Source: Albitalea sp966211955 (GTDB lineage: Bacteria; Pseudomonadota; Gammaproteobacteria; Burkholderiales; Burkholderiaceae_C). Taken from it: a DNA stretch of 64,000 nt. Each line of letters begins with the position of its first letter. The stretch's first letter is position 1. The DNA lies in assembly GCA_966211955.1 (NCBI GenBank), contig CBIHOF010000002.1:1-64000 (forward strand), in the 5' to 3' direction. This document shows positions 50,737 to 59,343 of this stretch, piece by piece. A model generated the notes under the pieces. The model was given only the letters and a program-made list of their open reading frames with translations. It was not told the DNA's origin and ran no database searches. Both the position numbers and the translations under genes were made by a program.

Positions 50737-50764
50737 AAAAAGGCCCGCCGATTCGGCGGGCCTT
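50737..50764 (-). terminator. Terminator between marR and the large lipoprotein gene
   Basis: Eleven-pair stem AAGGCCCGCCG (50740-50750) and CGGCGGGCCTT (50754-50764). The adjacent A-run (50737-50741) reads as a T-run on the minus strand, so it mainly ends the minus-strand lipoprotein transcript, though it may also stop marR. Confidence 0.85.
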
Positions 50765-50793
50765 GATCGCAGATCCCAGAGGTGCCGAGGAAC

Positions 50794-53157
50794 TCAGCGC
50801 CGCTTGGCCATGAAGTTGCCGTCCGTCGGCAGCACCGTCGGGTCGTGGTACGTGCCCGCCCCCGTGCCCGCCAGGAAGTTCAGCGTGCCGGTGGACGTCG
50901 TGCCGTCGGTCATGCTGAACGTGAAGGCGCCGGTGGCCGGGTCGGTGATCGACAGGCTGCAGCTCACGAACGACCCGCTCGCGCGACGCTGGCACGACAC
51001 CGTCCCGGTGGACGCGTAGAAGATCGTGATGCCGTTGGCGACCGTCGCCTGTGCCGAGTCCTTCACGTCCCAGGTGCCCTGGTAGGACCCTGCGGTGAGG
51101 GTCCACGGCGTCGACGGGTCTTCCGTCGGCACGCCCAGTTGCGTCAACAGCGCGTTGGCGCCGGCCAGGTTCAGGCGAACACTGTTGATCACGCCCAGCT
51201 TGCTCTGGTACCCCGCGTAGATCAGCCCGCCGCGCTCGACGAAGACGCGGTTGTAGTTGAGCGGGGCGGCTTGCACCGGCGCATTGCTCAGCGTCAGCAC
51301 GCGCGCATCACCCAGGTTCTGGATGGCGTAGGTGCCGGTGCCGATGGCAGTGCAGTTGCGCGTCGAGCCGTTGTTGAAGCGCTCCTTGCACGCGTAGAAG
51401 GTGACGGCGTTCGCCCCCGTTCCCTTGAACGCGACGCGCAGGCGGGTGTTGGTGGTGAAGAAGCCGGGTGCCGGGCCTGCGCCCACGAGCGCCGTGCCCA
51501 GCGTGCCGATGCTCAAGGTGCTGTTGCCCCACCACTCATTCGTCGGGCCGCTGCTATAGGTGACACCGCCGTAGACGAAGCTGCCCGGCGCAAACACGCA
51601 GGGCGTGCCGCTGGCCAGCGCGATCATCTGCTCAAGCGTGGTGGTGTTGGTGCCGTTGCCGCTGGTTTCGGTCGAGTTGCACGCGACGCCCGCAGCCTGC
51701 GTTGCCGCGACACCACCTGCCGAGACCGCAGCGCTGTATTGCGCCACCACGTTGTTGACGCCCGCCGGGTCCGAGGCACCGGGGTAGTAGGCAATCGCCT
51801 CGGTGAGCGCGGTGCCGGTCTGGTAGTAGGCCTTCGATCCGCTCGGGAAGGTGGCACTGCCCAGAACCGCCACGTCCGAGATGAACAGGTTCAGGTAGCC
51901 AGCGGCGCGCATCTCCGCATAGACGCTTGCCATCGTGCGGCCCGAGATGTCGATGGTGGCGCGGTTGGACTTGCCGGTCTCCAGGCCATCGCAATAGCTG
52001 TAGGTGCTGTTGCCTGCGGCGTCGCGAACGCTGTTGGTGTTCTCGAAGTTGATCGGGCAGGCTGTCCAGGCCGTACCGTTCCAGTGCAGGTCGGCATTGC
52101 GGGCGGGGTCGGAGCCGGTTCCCCAGTGGGCCACGCTGCCGCCCACGGCGCGGCGCTTGCGCTCGACGTACTTGAAGTTGTTGGTCGAGTCGGGCGTGGC
52201 CTGCGCCACCGAGCTCGTGAAGCTGCGGACGTAGTAATTCGCAGCGTCCGTGAACGTGAGCTGCCGCAGGCTGGCCGTCGCCTCGGGCGTCACCGGAGTG
52301 ACCGCGCCGGGATTCGCGTTCTGGTTGTTCACCGCGACCACGACCGGCATGGCGCCGGCGCTCAGGCCGGAGGTCGTCACCAGCGTCTGCGCGGCCGCGG
52401 CGAGGGCCGCTTCCTTGTCCGCGGGCGTCGCAGCCGATGCCACGGCCGTGCTGCTCACGGCGGTCACCACATCGGGCAGCAGGTCCAGCAGCTTGGTCTG
52501 GACGGCCTTGTCCACGTCGGCACTCGTGATGGTCTTGCCGTCGCTCGCGGTGGTCCCGACGGCCGATGCCACGGCGCTGGCTTGCGCCTGCGTGGTCACC
52601 ACCAGCAGGCGGGCCACGGTGGCGGGGTCGATGCTGCCGTCGGTCGGGGCGGCGGTCTTGCTGAAGTCCTGGAAGAGCGAGGCGGTGATGCCGGTGGCGT
52701 CCTGCACCGTCTTGGCGGCGGCTGCAGTGCTCGTGCCGGTGGAGGCCACCGTCTGCTGCACGAGCGTCGTGAGCGGCGAGATCACGGCGGCCTGGTCGGC
52801 CGGCGCGGACATGGTGTAGGCCACGCTTACCGCGCCATGGTCGGCGTCCACGGCATCCGTGCCGACGACCGCGATGATGGCGTACTTGCCGAGGTCGGCG
52901 TTGGGCACGTCCAGCGTCACGCTGCCCGATGCATTGGTCTTGCCCTGCGTCTCATCGCTGTCGCACTTGCCGTTGCCGTTCTTGTCCAGGCAGACGGTGG
53001 CATTGGCGATGGGGCCATCGACGACGGTCGTGCTCATCGGCGTCGTCGTTGGCGTCTGCGGTGCGGGGGTGCTGCTGCCACCGCCGCAACCCGCCAATGC
53101 CAGCAGCACGCTGCCGGACACGGCCAAACCCACCCTGCTCATTCGGATCTTCTTCAT
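50794..53157 (-). CDS. Large lipoprotein of unknown function
   Basis: A 787-residue exported lipoprotein: lipobox LALAGC (Cys24) and a Gly/Ser/Pro-rich linker. Next is VVDGPIANATVCLDKNGNGKCDSDETQGKTNASGSVTLDV, a calcium-binding-like carboxypeptidase-regulatory/SdrD-B-type module. Residues about 100-290 are an Ala/Thr/Val-rich helical stretch; the C-terminal half is rich in Asn, Gly, Tyr and Trp with Cys pairs (TACPINF, SYCDGLE, YACKERF, RNCTAIG), suggesting a beta-rich, disulfide-linked surface domain. No enzymatic motif seen. Stands alone between terminator and radical SAM gene. Confidence 0.8.
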   Translation of the reverse strand: MKKIRMSRVGLAVSGSVLLALAGCGGGSSTPAPQTPTTTPMSTTVVDGPIANATVCLDKNGNGKCDSDETQGKTNASGSVTLDVPNADLGKYAIIAVVGTDAVDADHGAVSVAYTMSAPADQAAVISPLTTLVQQTVASTGTSTAAAAKTVQDATGITASLFQDFSKTAAPTDGSIDPATVARLLVVTTQAQASAVASAVGTTASDGKTITSADVDKAVQTKLLDLLPDVVTAVSSTAVASAATPADKEAALAAAAQTLVTTSGLSAGAMPVVVAVNNQNANPGAVTPVTPEATASLRQLTFTDAANYYVRSFTSSVAQATPDSTNNFKYVERKRRAVGGSVAHWGTGSDPARNADLHWNGTAWTACPINFENTNSVRDAAGNSTYSYCDGLETGKSNRATIDISGRTMASVYAEMRAAGYLNLFISDVAVLGSATFPSGSKAYYQTGTALTEAIAYYPGASDPAGVNNVVAQYSAAVSAGGVAATQAAGVACNSTETSGNGTNTTTLEQMIALASGTPCVFAPGSFVYGGVTYSSGPTNEWWGNSTLSIGTLGTALVGAGPAPGFFTTNTRLRVAFKGTGANAVTFYACKERFNNGSTRNCTAIGTGTYAIQNLGDARVLTLSNAPVQAAPLNYNRVFVERGGLIYAGYQSKLGVINSVRLNLAGANALLTQLGVPTEDPSTPWTLTAGSYQGTWDVKDSAQATVANGITIFYASTGTVSCQRRASGSFVSCSLSITDPATGAFTFSMTDGTTSTGTLNFLAGTGAGTYHDPTVLPTDGNFMAKRR

Positions 53158-53388
53158 TCATTCCCTCGAAATGTTGTTGACGTCGTCGTGCCTCGCCCGG
53201 GGCTGCAGCGTGGCGTTGCGAACCATAGCGGGCATGTGCTCAACCGTCGCGTGAAGGAAGTCGCGGGCCGCGACAAAAAGCATGGGGCGTTGCGCGGCAG
53301 ATGAATCCGACCACGGTGGCGGCCGCTGCAGGGTCAGGTGGCAGACAGGTTGCGCCCCGCTGCGCGGCAGCTCGCGGGACAATGCGGC

Positions 53389-54447
53389 ATGCGCATCGAA
53401 CACATCCGACAACGCCTGCGCGCGCTCGGGGCCAAGCCCATCCACGAGCAGCGCGTGCTGCGACTGTGGTCGCAGGCCTTGCCGCAAGACGGCGGCAAGC
53501 GGCGGCCCGAGGACTTCCTGCCGCTTGAGCTGCGCGAGGCGCTGCCGGCGATCACCGCGGAGCTGGCTGGGCTTGCGACGCTGCGCTCCGAGCACCCTGG
53601 CGAAGACGGCTCCGCCCGCCTGCTGGTCGAGCTCGGCGATGGCCAGACGGTGGAAAGCGTCCTGCTGCCGCGCGACGGCCTGTGCGTGTCCACGCAGGTC
53701 GGCTGCGCGGTGGGTTGCGTTTTCTGCATGACCGGCCGTGAAGGCCTGCTGCGGCAGGTGGGCAGCGCCGAGATCGTCGCGCAGGTGGCACTCGCGCGCA
53801 CGCGCCGTGCGGTGAAGAAGGTGGTGTTCATGGGCATGGGCGAGCCTGCCCACAACCTCGACAACGCGCTCGAAGCCATCGAGCTCCTGGGCACGGCAGG
53901 CGCCATCGGCCACAAGAACATCGTGTTCTCCACCGTCGGCGACGAGCGCGTCTTCGAGCGCCTGCCGCAAGGCGTGGTGAAGCCGGCGCTGGCGTTGTCA
54001 CTGCACACGACCAAGCCCGACTTGCGCATGAAGCTCTTGCCGCGTGCGCCACGCATCGACCCGCAAGACCTCGTTGACGCCGGCGAGCGCTACGCCCGCG
54101 CCACCGGCTACCCGATCCAGTACCAGTGGACGCTGATCGACGGCGTGAACGACGGCGAGGACGAGATCGAAGGCATCGTGCGGCTGCTCAAGGGCAAGTA
54201 CGCGCTGATGAACATGATCCCGTACAACACCGTGGCCGACCTCGACTTCAAGCGCCCAAGCTGGGAGCGCGCCGCCGAGATCGCGCGCACGCTGCACCGC
54301 CGCGGCATCCTCACCAAGCTGCGCCAATCGGCGGGGCAGGACGTGGATGCGGGCTGCGGCCAGCTGCGTGCACGCGAGGTGCGCGTGCCGGTCGCGAGCC
54401 TCTCGCGGCGTGGCCGATCAGAACCGAACGCGCAGGCCGGCGGCTAG
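53389..54447 (+). CDS. RlmN-like radical SAM RNA methyltransferase
   Basis: A 352-residue radical SAM enzyme of the RlmN/Cfr family. The 4Fe-4S site is CAVGCVFC (C-x3-C-x2-C) in STQVGCAVGCVFCMTGREGLLRQ; VVFMGMGEPAHNLDNAL is the SAM-binding GEP motif; ALSLHTTKPDLRMKLLPR and the methyl-carrier Cys near the end (QSAGQDVDAGCGQLR) are conserved. It differs from canonical RlmN in its N-terminus (RIEHIRQRLRALGAKPIHEQRV), so a second, RlmN-like enzyme is likely. Its last 30 bases overlap the porin gene on the other strand. Confidence 0.88.
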   Translation: MRIEHIRQRLRALGAKPIHEQRVLRLWSQALPQDGGKRRPEDFLPLELREALPAITAELAGLATLRSEHPGEDGSARLLVELGDGQTVESVLLPRDGLCVSTQVGCAVGCVFCMTGREGLLRQVGSAEIVAQVALARTRRAVKKVVFMGMGEPAHNLDNALEAIELLGTAGAIGHKNIVFSTVGDERVFERLPQGVVKPALALSLHTTKPDLRMKLLPRAPRIDPQDLVDAGERYARATGYPIQYQWTLIDGVNDGEDEIEGIVRLLKGKYALMNMIPYNTVADLDFKRPSWERAAEIARTLHRRGILTKLRQSAGQDVDAGCGQLRAREVRVPVASLSRRGRSEPNAQAGG

Positions 54448-55437
54448 CGTGTTCGCGTTCGTGAGGCCGCTGACCTTGTCGTTCATGTAGACGCCATACA
54501 CGTCGGTCAGCTTGGACATCGTGTAGTCGTAGCCGAGCGTGAGTGTCTTGTTGGTGGTGTCCAGCCCCGCCACGCGGGCGCGCGCCGTGCCGTACTGGGC
54601 GAGCACCCGGCCCGGGCCTGCCGGCACCGCGGCGCCGAAGTTCCAGATGCGGGTCTTGTCGCCCACGGTGGCCGCGGTGCTCACCTCGTCGTACTGCGCG
54701 TACAGCTTGGCCACGGGCAGCTGGTAGGACGTGCCCAGCTGCCATGCGGTCTGCGAGGTGAAGCCGGCCGGCGCGCCGAAGGCGCCGTTCTTCACCTTCT
54801 GCCAGGCCGCGGCGGCGGCGAAGGGGCCGTTGAAGTACAGCGCGTTGCCGCCGAAGTTCTTACCCTGCGCGCCGGGTGCGCCTTCGCCCAGGTTGGCGAT
54901 GAGGTTCCAGCTCAGGCCGTCGTAGTCGGTACTGGCATAGGCCACCGAGTTGTTCCAGCCGGTGTCGCCGAGGAAGGCCGGCATGGTGGCCGCCGGCGTG
55001 AAGAGCTGGCGGATGCTGGGCGAGAAGCCGAAGGAATCGCCGAAGGCATTGAACAGGAGCGTGGAGACGAACAGCGGCGTGGTGTTGCGCCCGAGCACCG
55101 TGGTGCCGAACGCGCCCGACAGCCCCACGTAGGCGTCACGCGCCCAGAAGGCATCGCCGTTGAAGCGGCCCGGGCCGCCGCTGTCCAGGCGCAGGAAGTG
55201 GTCGAGCGCGAACTTGGCCTTCAGCCCGCCGCCCAGGTCTTCGGTACCGCGAAAGCCGATGAAGCTCGTGGACATGTTGCCGCTGTCCGCGCGCCAGGTC
55301 TTCGCGCCGCCGGGGCTCTGGAACTGCCCGGCCGACATGTCCAGCAAGCCGGTGATGGTGACGTTCTGGGCTTGCGCGCCGAAGGCAGCAAGACAGGCGA
55401 GCGAGCCGAGCGTCAGGCGGGGACGAAAGCGGGTCAT
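54418..55437 (-). CDS. Gram-negative porin
   Basis: A 339-residue trimeric 16-strand porin of the betaproteobacterial Omp32/OpcP type. Signal peptide 1-23 (GAQAQ), first strand NVTITGLLDMSAGQF, STSFIGFRGTEDLGGGLKAKFALDHF, AYVGLSGAFGTTVLGRNTTP (loop 3 onset) and the terminal strand ending LAAGLRVRF with C-terminal Phe. Allows diffusion of small, probably anionic solutes. Its 3' end overlaps the RlmN-like gene by 30 bases (convergent). Confidence 0.92.
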   Translation of the reverse strand: MTRFRPRLTLGSLACLAAFGAQAQNVTITGLLDMSAGQFQSPGGAKTWRADSGNMSTSFIGFRGTEDLGGGLKAKFALDHFLRLDSGGPGRFNGDAFWARDAYVGLSGAFGTTVLGRNTTPLFVSTLLFNAFGDSFGFSPSIRQLFTPAATMPAFLGDTGWNNSVAYASTDYDGLSWNLIANLGEGAPGAQGKNFGGNALYFNGPFAAAAAWQKVKNGAFGAPAGFTSQTAWQLGTSYQLPVAKLYAQYDEVSTAATVGDKTRIWNFGAAVPAGPGRVLAQYGTARARVAGLDTTNKTLTLGYDYTMSKLTDVYGVYMNDKVSGLTNANTLAAGLRVRF

Positions 55438-55656
55438 GGGGGCTCCGTGTTCCGAGAAGGTGGGGGACGTGTACGGGGAATCCCGCGATTCTGTGACAAG
55501 ACGCCACGCAGCTCGGTATTTACCCGCGCAAAACACGGTGCGATCGCACGCCGCGTTTGCTTCACGCCACAAGTTTTGGAGGTGAGCGCTCTACGGATTC
55601 TTGGAGAATGCCTGCAGCCTCAACGGCCCGGTTCCTGGGCCCCGAAGAAAGCATCC

Positions 55657-56193
55657 ATGGACCTCTCCATCAACGGCCGGCAGCGCGCCATTCCCGAGGG
55701 CGCGACCGAGCCCGACATGCCCTTGTTGTGGGTGCTGCGCGATGTGCTCGACATGACCGGCACCAAGTTCGGCTGCGGCGTCGCGGCCTGTGGCGCCTGC
55801 ACGGTGCACATCGACGGCCAGGCGGTGCGTTCGTGCGTCACGCCGGTGAGCGCCGCACTCGGCAAGCCCGTTCGCACCATCGAGGCGCTGGGCAGCGCGG
55901 AGCAGCCGCATGCCCTGCAGAAGGCGTGGATTGCACACCAGGTGCCGCAGTGCGGCTACTGCCAGAGCGGCATGCTGATGGCCGCCGCCGCGCTGCTCGC
56001 CAAGAACGCCAACCCGAGCGACGACGACATCGACAACGCCATCACCAACATCTGCCGCTGCGGCACCTACCCGCGCATCCGGGAAGCGATCAAGACCGCG
56101 GCGCGCGAGATGCATGGCGGCGCGGCCAACTCGGCCAAGTCGCGCAACGCGGCGACGGCCGCACCCACCAACGCACCGGGGAAGGCACTGTGA
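55657..56193 (+). CDS. (2Fe-2S)-binding subunit of a molybdenum hydroxylase, isoquinoline 1-oxidoreductase alpha type (locus 2)
   Basis: A 178-residue iron-sulfur subunit, closely similar to the protein at 32091-32555: GCGVAACGACTVHIDGQAVRSC, QVPQCGYCQSGMLM and NICRCGTYPRIREAIKTAAREM hold the eight Cys ligands. A 24-residue Ala/Asn/Lys-rich tail absent from locus 1 follows. The start at 55657 gives MDLSINGRQR, the family onset. Its stop overlaps the GTG start of the catalytic subunit. Confidence 0.9.
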   Translation: MDLSINGRQRAIPEGATEPDMPLLWVLRDVLDMTGTKFGCGVAACGACTVHIDGQAVRSCVTPVSAALGKPVRTIEALGSAEQPHALQKAWIAHQVPQCGYCQSGMLMAAAALLAKNANPSDDDIDNAITNICRCGTYPRIREAIKTAAREMHGGAANSAKSRNAATAAPTNAPGKAL

Positions 56194-58475
56194 AGCGCCG
56201 TACCCTTTTGTTGAGCGGCCTGGGCGCCGCGGGTGCCCTGCTCGTAGGCTGGGGCGTGATGCCCATGCGCAGCCGCATGGGTGGCGTGGACACCATGCCC
56301 GCGGCCGATGGGCAGGTGGGCCTCAACGGCTGGATCAAGATCGCCGCCGACGGCACGGTGATGCTCGCCATGCCGCGCAGCGAGATGGGCCAGGGCGTGT
56401 ACACCGCGCTCGCCATGCTCGCCGCCGAGGAGCTGGACGTGCCGATGTCGCGCGTCATGCTCGTGCAGGCGGGTCATGAGTCGATGTACGGCAACGTCGC
56501 GAGCTTCACCGACTCGTTGCTGCCCTTCCACCCGAGCGAGCGCGAGCCCGGCGCCGAGACACGCACCGTCAAGGCGGCGCAGTGGGTGGTGAGCAAGCTC
56601 GCGCGCGAGCTGGGCATCAACCTCACCGGCGGCTCGTCGAGCGTGAGCGACGCGTGGGATGTGCTGCGCCTGGCCGCGGCCACGGCGCGCTCGCAGCTCG
56701 TCAACGCTGCGTCCTTGCAATGGAAGCAACCTGCGGCCGAGATCACGGTGAAGGACGGCGTCGTGAGCCATCCGTCGGGTCCGACAGCCCACTACGGCCA
56801 GCTCGCGAAGATGGCCGCGTCCACGCCGCCGGGTGACGTGAGCACCAAGGACCCGAAGCAGTGGCGCCTCATCGGCACGCCCGCGCCGCGCACCGACCTG
56901 CCGGCCAAGGTGGATGGCAGCGCCAAGTTCGGCATCGACACGCGCCAGCCCGGGCAGGTCTATGCGGTGGTGCGGCACTGCCCCGTGTTCGGTGGCGGCA
57001 TCGGCCGCATCGGCGTGGACGCGGCCATGCGCATCGCGGGCGTCGAGCGTGTCGTGCGTCTGCCGAGCTATGCCGGCTCGACCGAGGGCGTCGCGGTGAT
57101 CGGGCGCACCAGCTGGCACGCGAAGAAGGGCGTGCAGGCGCTGGAGATCGAGTGGCGTTTGCCCACCGCCGACGTGCCCGACACCCAGGCCATCATGGCC
57201 ACGCTGGAGTCCACCGCGAAGCAGGCCGCGAAGGACCATGGCGGTTTCAGCTTCTACACGCGCGGCGACTTGCCCGCCGCGCAGAAGGCCGCAGCGCGCA
57301 AGGTCGAAGCGGTTTACCGCGCGCCCTACCTCGCGCATGCGGCAATGGAGCCCATCAACTGCACCGCACAGGTCAAGGACGGCAAGGTGACAGTGTGGGC
57401 GCCGACCCAGGCCCCGGGCCTCGCGCGTGCACTGGCCGCGAGCGTTGCCGGCGTGCCCGAAGATGCCGTGACCCTGAACGTCACCTACCTCGGCGGCGGC
57501 TTCGGCCGGCGGCTCGATGTCGACTTCATCGGCCAGGCCGTGCGCGTGGCCATCGAGGCCAACGGCCGGCCGGTGCAGCTGCTGTGGCCGCGCGAGGAAG
57601 ACATCACGCACGACTTCTACCGCCCGGCCGGCGTGGCGGTGATGCAGGCGAGCTTCGATGCGCAAGGCGCGGTGACCGGCCTGCAGATCACGAGCGCGGG
57701 AGACGCCATCACGCCGCGCTGGATGCAACGCACGCTGCCGCACCTCGCGGGCCCGGTCGACACGCCCGACAAGAGCGTGAGCGACGGGCTTTTCGACCTG
57801 CCCTACTCCATCGCCAACGAGCGCATCGCGCACGTGGCCACGCTCAGCCACGTGCCGGTCGGCTTCTGGCGTTCGGTGGGCCATTCGCACAACGCGTTCT
57901 TTTCCGAGAGCTTCATCGACGAGCTCGCGCACGAGAGCAAGCAGGACCCGGTCGCCTTCCGCATGGCGCTGCTGAAAGAGATGCCGCGCCATGCGGCCGT
58001 GCTCAAGCTCGCGGCGGAGAAGGCGGGCTGGGGCAGCGCGCTGCCCACGGGCCGGGCGCGCGGCGTGGCCTTGCACGAGAGCTTCGGCAGCATCGTGGCC
58101 GAGGTGGTGGAGGTGTCGCTCGCGAACGGCGCGCCCAAGGTCCACCGCGTCGTGTGCGCGGCAGACATCGGCACGGTGGTCAACCCCAACATCGTTGCGC
58201 AGCAGATGGAGAGCTCTGTCATCTTCGCCCTGAGTGCGGCGCTCTATGGGCGCATCGACATCGTGCAGGGCGCAGTGCAGCAGACCAATTTCCCCAACTA
58301 CCCGATGGTGAAGTTGGCGCAGAGCCCGCTGATCGAGACGCACCTGGTGCCGAGCTCGCGCATGCCCGGCGGCGTGGGCGAGCCCGGCACGCCGCCGCTC
58401 GCGCCGGCACTGGCAAATGCCTTGTTCGCCTTGACGGGGCAGCGCACGCGCGAGCTGCCATTGCTCAAGGCGTGA
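56190..58475 (+). CDS. Molybdopterin-binding subunit of a molybdenum hydroxylase, isoquinoline 1-oxidoreductase beta type (locus 2)
   Basis: A 761-residue catalytic subunit, 48 residues longer than its paralogue at 32570-34711. Twin-arginine-like KRRTLLLSGLGAAGALLVGW at the N-terminus (GTG start, overlapping the alpha stop) may serve as Tat signal or anchor. Motifs: SEMGQGVYTALAMLAAEEL, GGGFGRRLDVDF, REEDITHDFYRP and GGVGEPGTPPLAPALANA with the catalytic Glu. The extra length is mainly the segment around FHPSEREPGAETRTVKAAQWVVSKLAREL. It ends 11 bases inside the convergent GST gene. Substrate unknown. Confidence 0.9.
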   Translation: MKRRTLLLSGLGAAGALLVGWGVMPMRSRMGGVDTMPAADGQVGLNGWIKIAADGTVMLAMPRSEMGQGVYTALAMLAAEELDVPMSRVMLVQAGHESMYGNVASFTDSLLPFHPSEREPGAETRTVKAAQWVVSKLARELGINLTGGSSSVSDAWDVLRLAAATARSQLVNAASLQWKQPAAEITVKDGVVSHPSGPTAHYGQLAKMAASTPPGDVSTKDPKQWRLIGTPAPRTDLPAKVDGSAKFGIDTRQPGQVYAVVRHCPVFGGGIGRIGVDAAMRIAGVERVVRLPSYAGSTEGVAVIGRTSWHAKKGVQALEIEWRLPTADVPDTQAIMATLESTAKQAAKDHGGFSFYTRGDLPAAQKAAARKVEAVYRAPYLAHAAMEPINCTAQVKDGKVTVWAPTQAPGLARALAASVAGVPEDAVTLNVTYLGGGFGRRLDVDFIGQAVRVAIEANGRPVQLLWPREEDITHDFYRPAGVAVMQASFDAQGAVTGLQITSAGDAITPRWMQRTLPHLAGPVDTPDKSVSDGLFDLPYSIANERIAHVATLSHVPVGFWRSVGHSHNAFFSESFIDELAHESKQDPVAFRMALLKEMPRHAAVLKLAAEKAGWGSALPTGRARGVALHESFGSIVAEVVEVSLANGAPKVHRVVCAADIGTVVNPNIVAQQMESSVIFALSAALYGRIDIVQGAVQQTNFPNYPMVKLAQSPLIETHLVPSSRMPGGVGEPGTPPLAPALANALFALTGQRTRELPLLKA

Positions 58476-59193
58476 TGCCCGCGGGCTGTCGCGCCTGCAT
58501 GCGCCGCGACAGCGCCGAACCGCGTGCCATGAGGAACTGGTCGAGCAGCCGCGCGTAGTCGGGATGCGCGACTGCTTGCACTGACGGCCGTTGCGCCAAG
58601 GCATTGCGCCAGGCGGCCACGCGCGGCAGGCCATCGAAGAAGCCGAACTCCTCGATTGCATCGAAGCGCTCGAAGTATCGGAACACCGGGCCGAAGACCG
58701 CATCGACGAGGCTGAATGCGTAGCCCGCGAAGTACGGACCTTCGCGCGATGCGAGCTCGGCCTCGAGCGTGGCGAAACGCTCGCGGATCTCGTCGCGCCG
58801 GTGCATCAGCGCCGCATCGTCCGGTGCGTTGTAGAAGCCGCCGATGAGATTGAGCACGTTGGAGCCGAACTCCATCCAGGCCCGATGCCGCGCGCGCGCT
58901 ACCGGATCGCCCGGATGCAGGGGATGCGGCGTGGTGTCCTCCAGGTATTCGCAGATGGCGGCGGATTCGAACAGCACCGCCTGGTCGCCCACGTTCGGGC
59001 CCACGCGCAGGAGCGGCACGCGGCCGAGCGGCGAGATCGCCTTGAACCAGGCGGGCTTGTTGGCCAGGTCAATGGTGACGCGTTCGAAGGGAATGTCCTT
59101 CTCGATAAGCGCGATGGCCGCGCGCTGCACATACGGGCACAGGGCGTGGCTCATGAGCGTGAGCGAGTGGGTGGGGTAAGTGACGGCGGCCAT
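58465..59193 (-). CDS. Glutathione S-transferase family protein
   Basis: A 242-residue GST. The thioredoxin-like half starts LTLMSHALCPYVQRAAIALIEKDIPFERVTIDLANKPAWF (Cys at the active-site position, omega/beta-like), with SPLGRVPLL (cis-Pro) and VLFESAAICEYLED (gamma-Glu site). The C-terminal half has AGYAFSLVDAVFGPVFRYFERF. The Cys-Pro-Tyr active site suggests thiol-transferase or dehydroascorbate-reductase activity more than conjugation. Start at 59193; divergent from a LysR gene. Overlaps the IorB-type gene by 11 bases tail to tail. Confidence 0.9.
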   Translation of the reverse strand: MAAVTYPTHSLTLMSHALCPYVQRAAIALIEKDIPFERVTIDLANKPAWFKAISPLGRVPLLRVGPNVGDQAVLFESAAICEYLEDTTPHPLHPGDPVARARHRAWMEFGSNVLNLIGGFYNAPDDAALMHRRDEIRERFATLEAELASREGPYFAGYAFSLVDAVFGPVFRYFERFDAIEEFGFFDGLPRVAAWRNALAQRPSVQAVAHPDYARLLDQFLMARGSALSRRMQARQPAGITP

Positions 59194-59343
59194 GGTGGTG
59201 CTTCGTGTGTTCGGATGCTTGAAATCTATGTCTTGCGATGCTGCAAGCCAATCGACAGAATGGACAAGCCACGTTTGCACGTTTGCAATCAACGCAACCA
59301 TGCGTCTCGCACCGACTAAGAACTCCCCCCTTTCCATACGAAC

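Noticed and set aside
50782..53304. An 840-codon plus-strand frame
   Set aside because: Antisense to the lipoprotein gene; Gly/Arg/His-rich, no start context, no domain.
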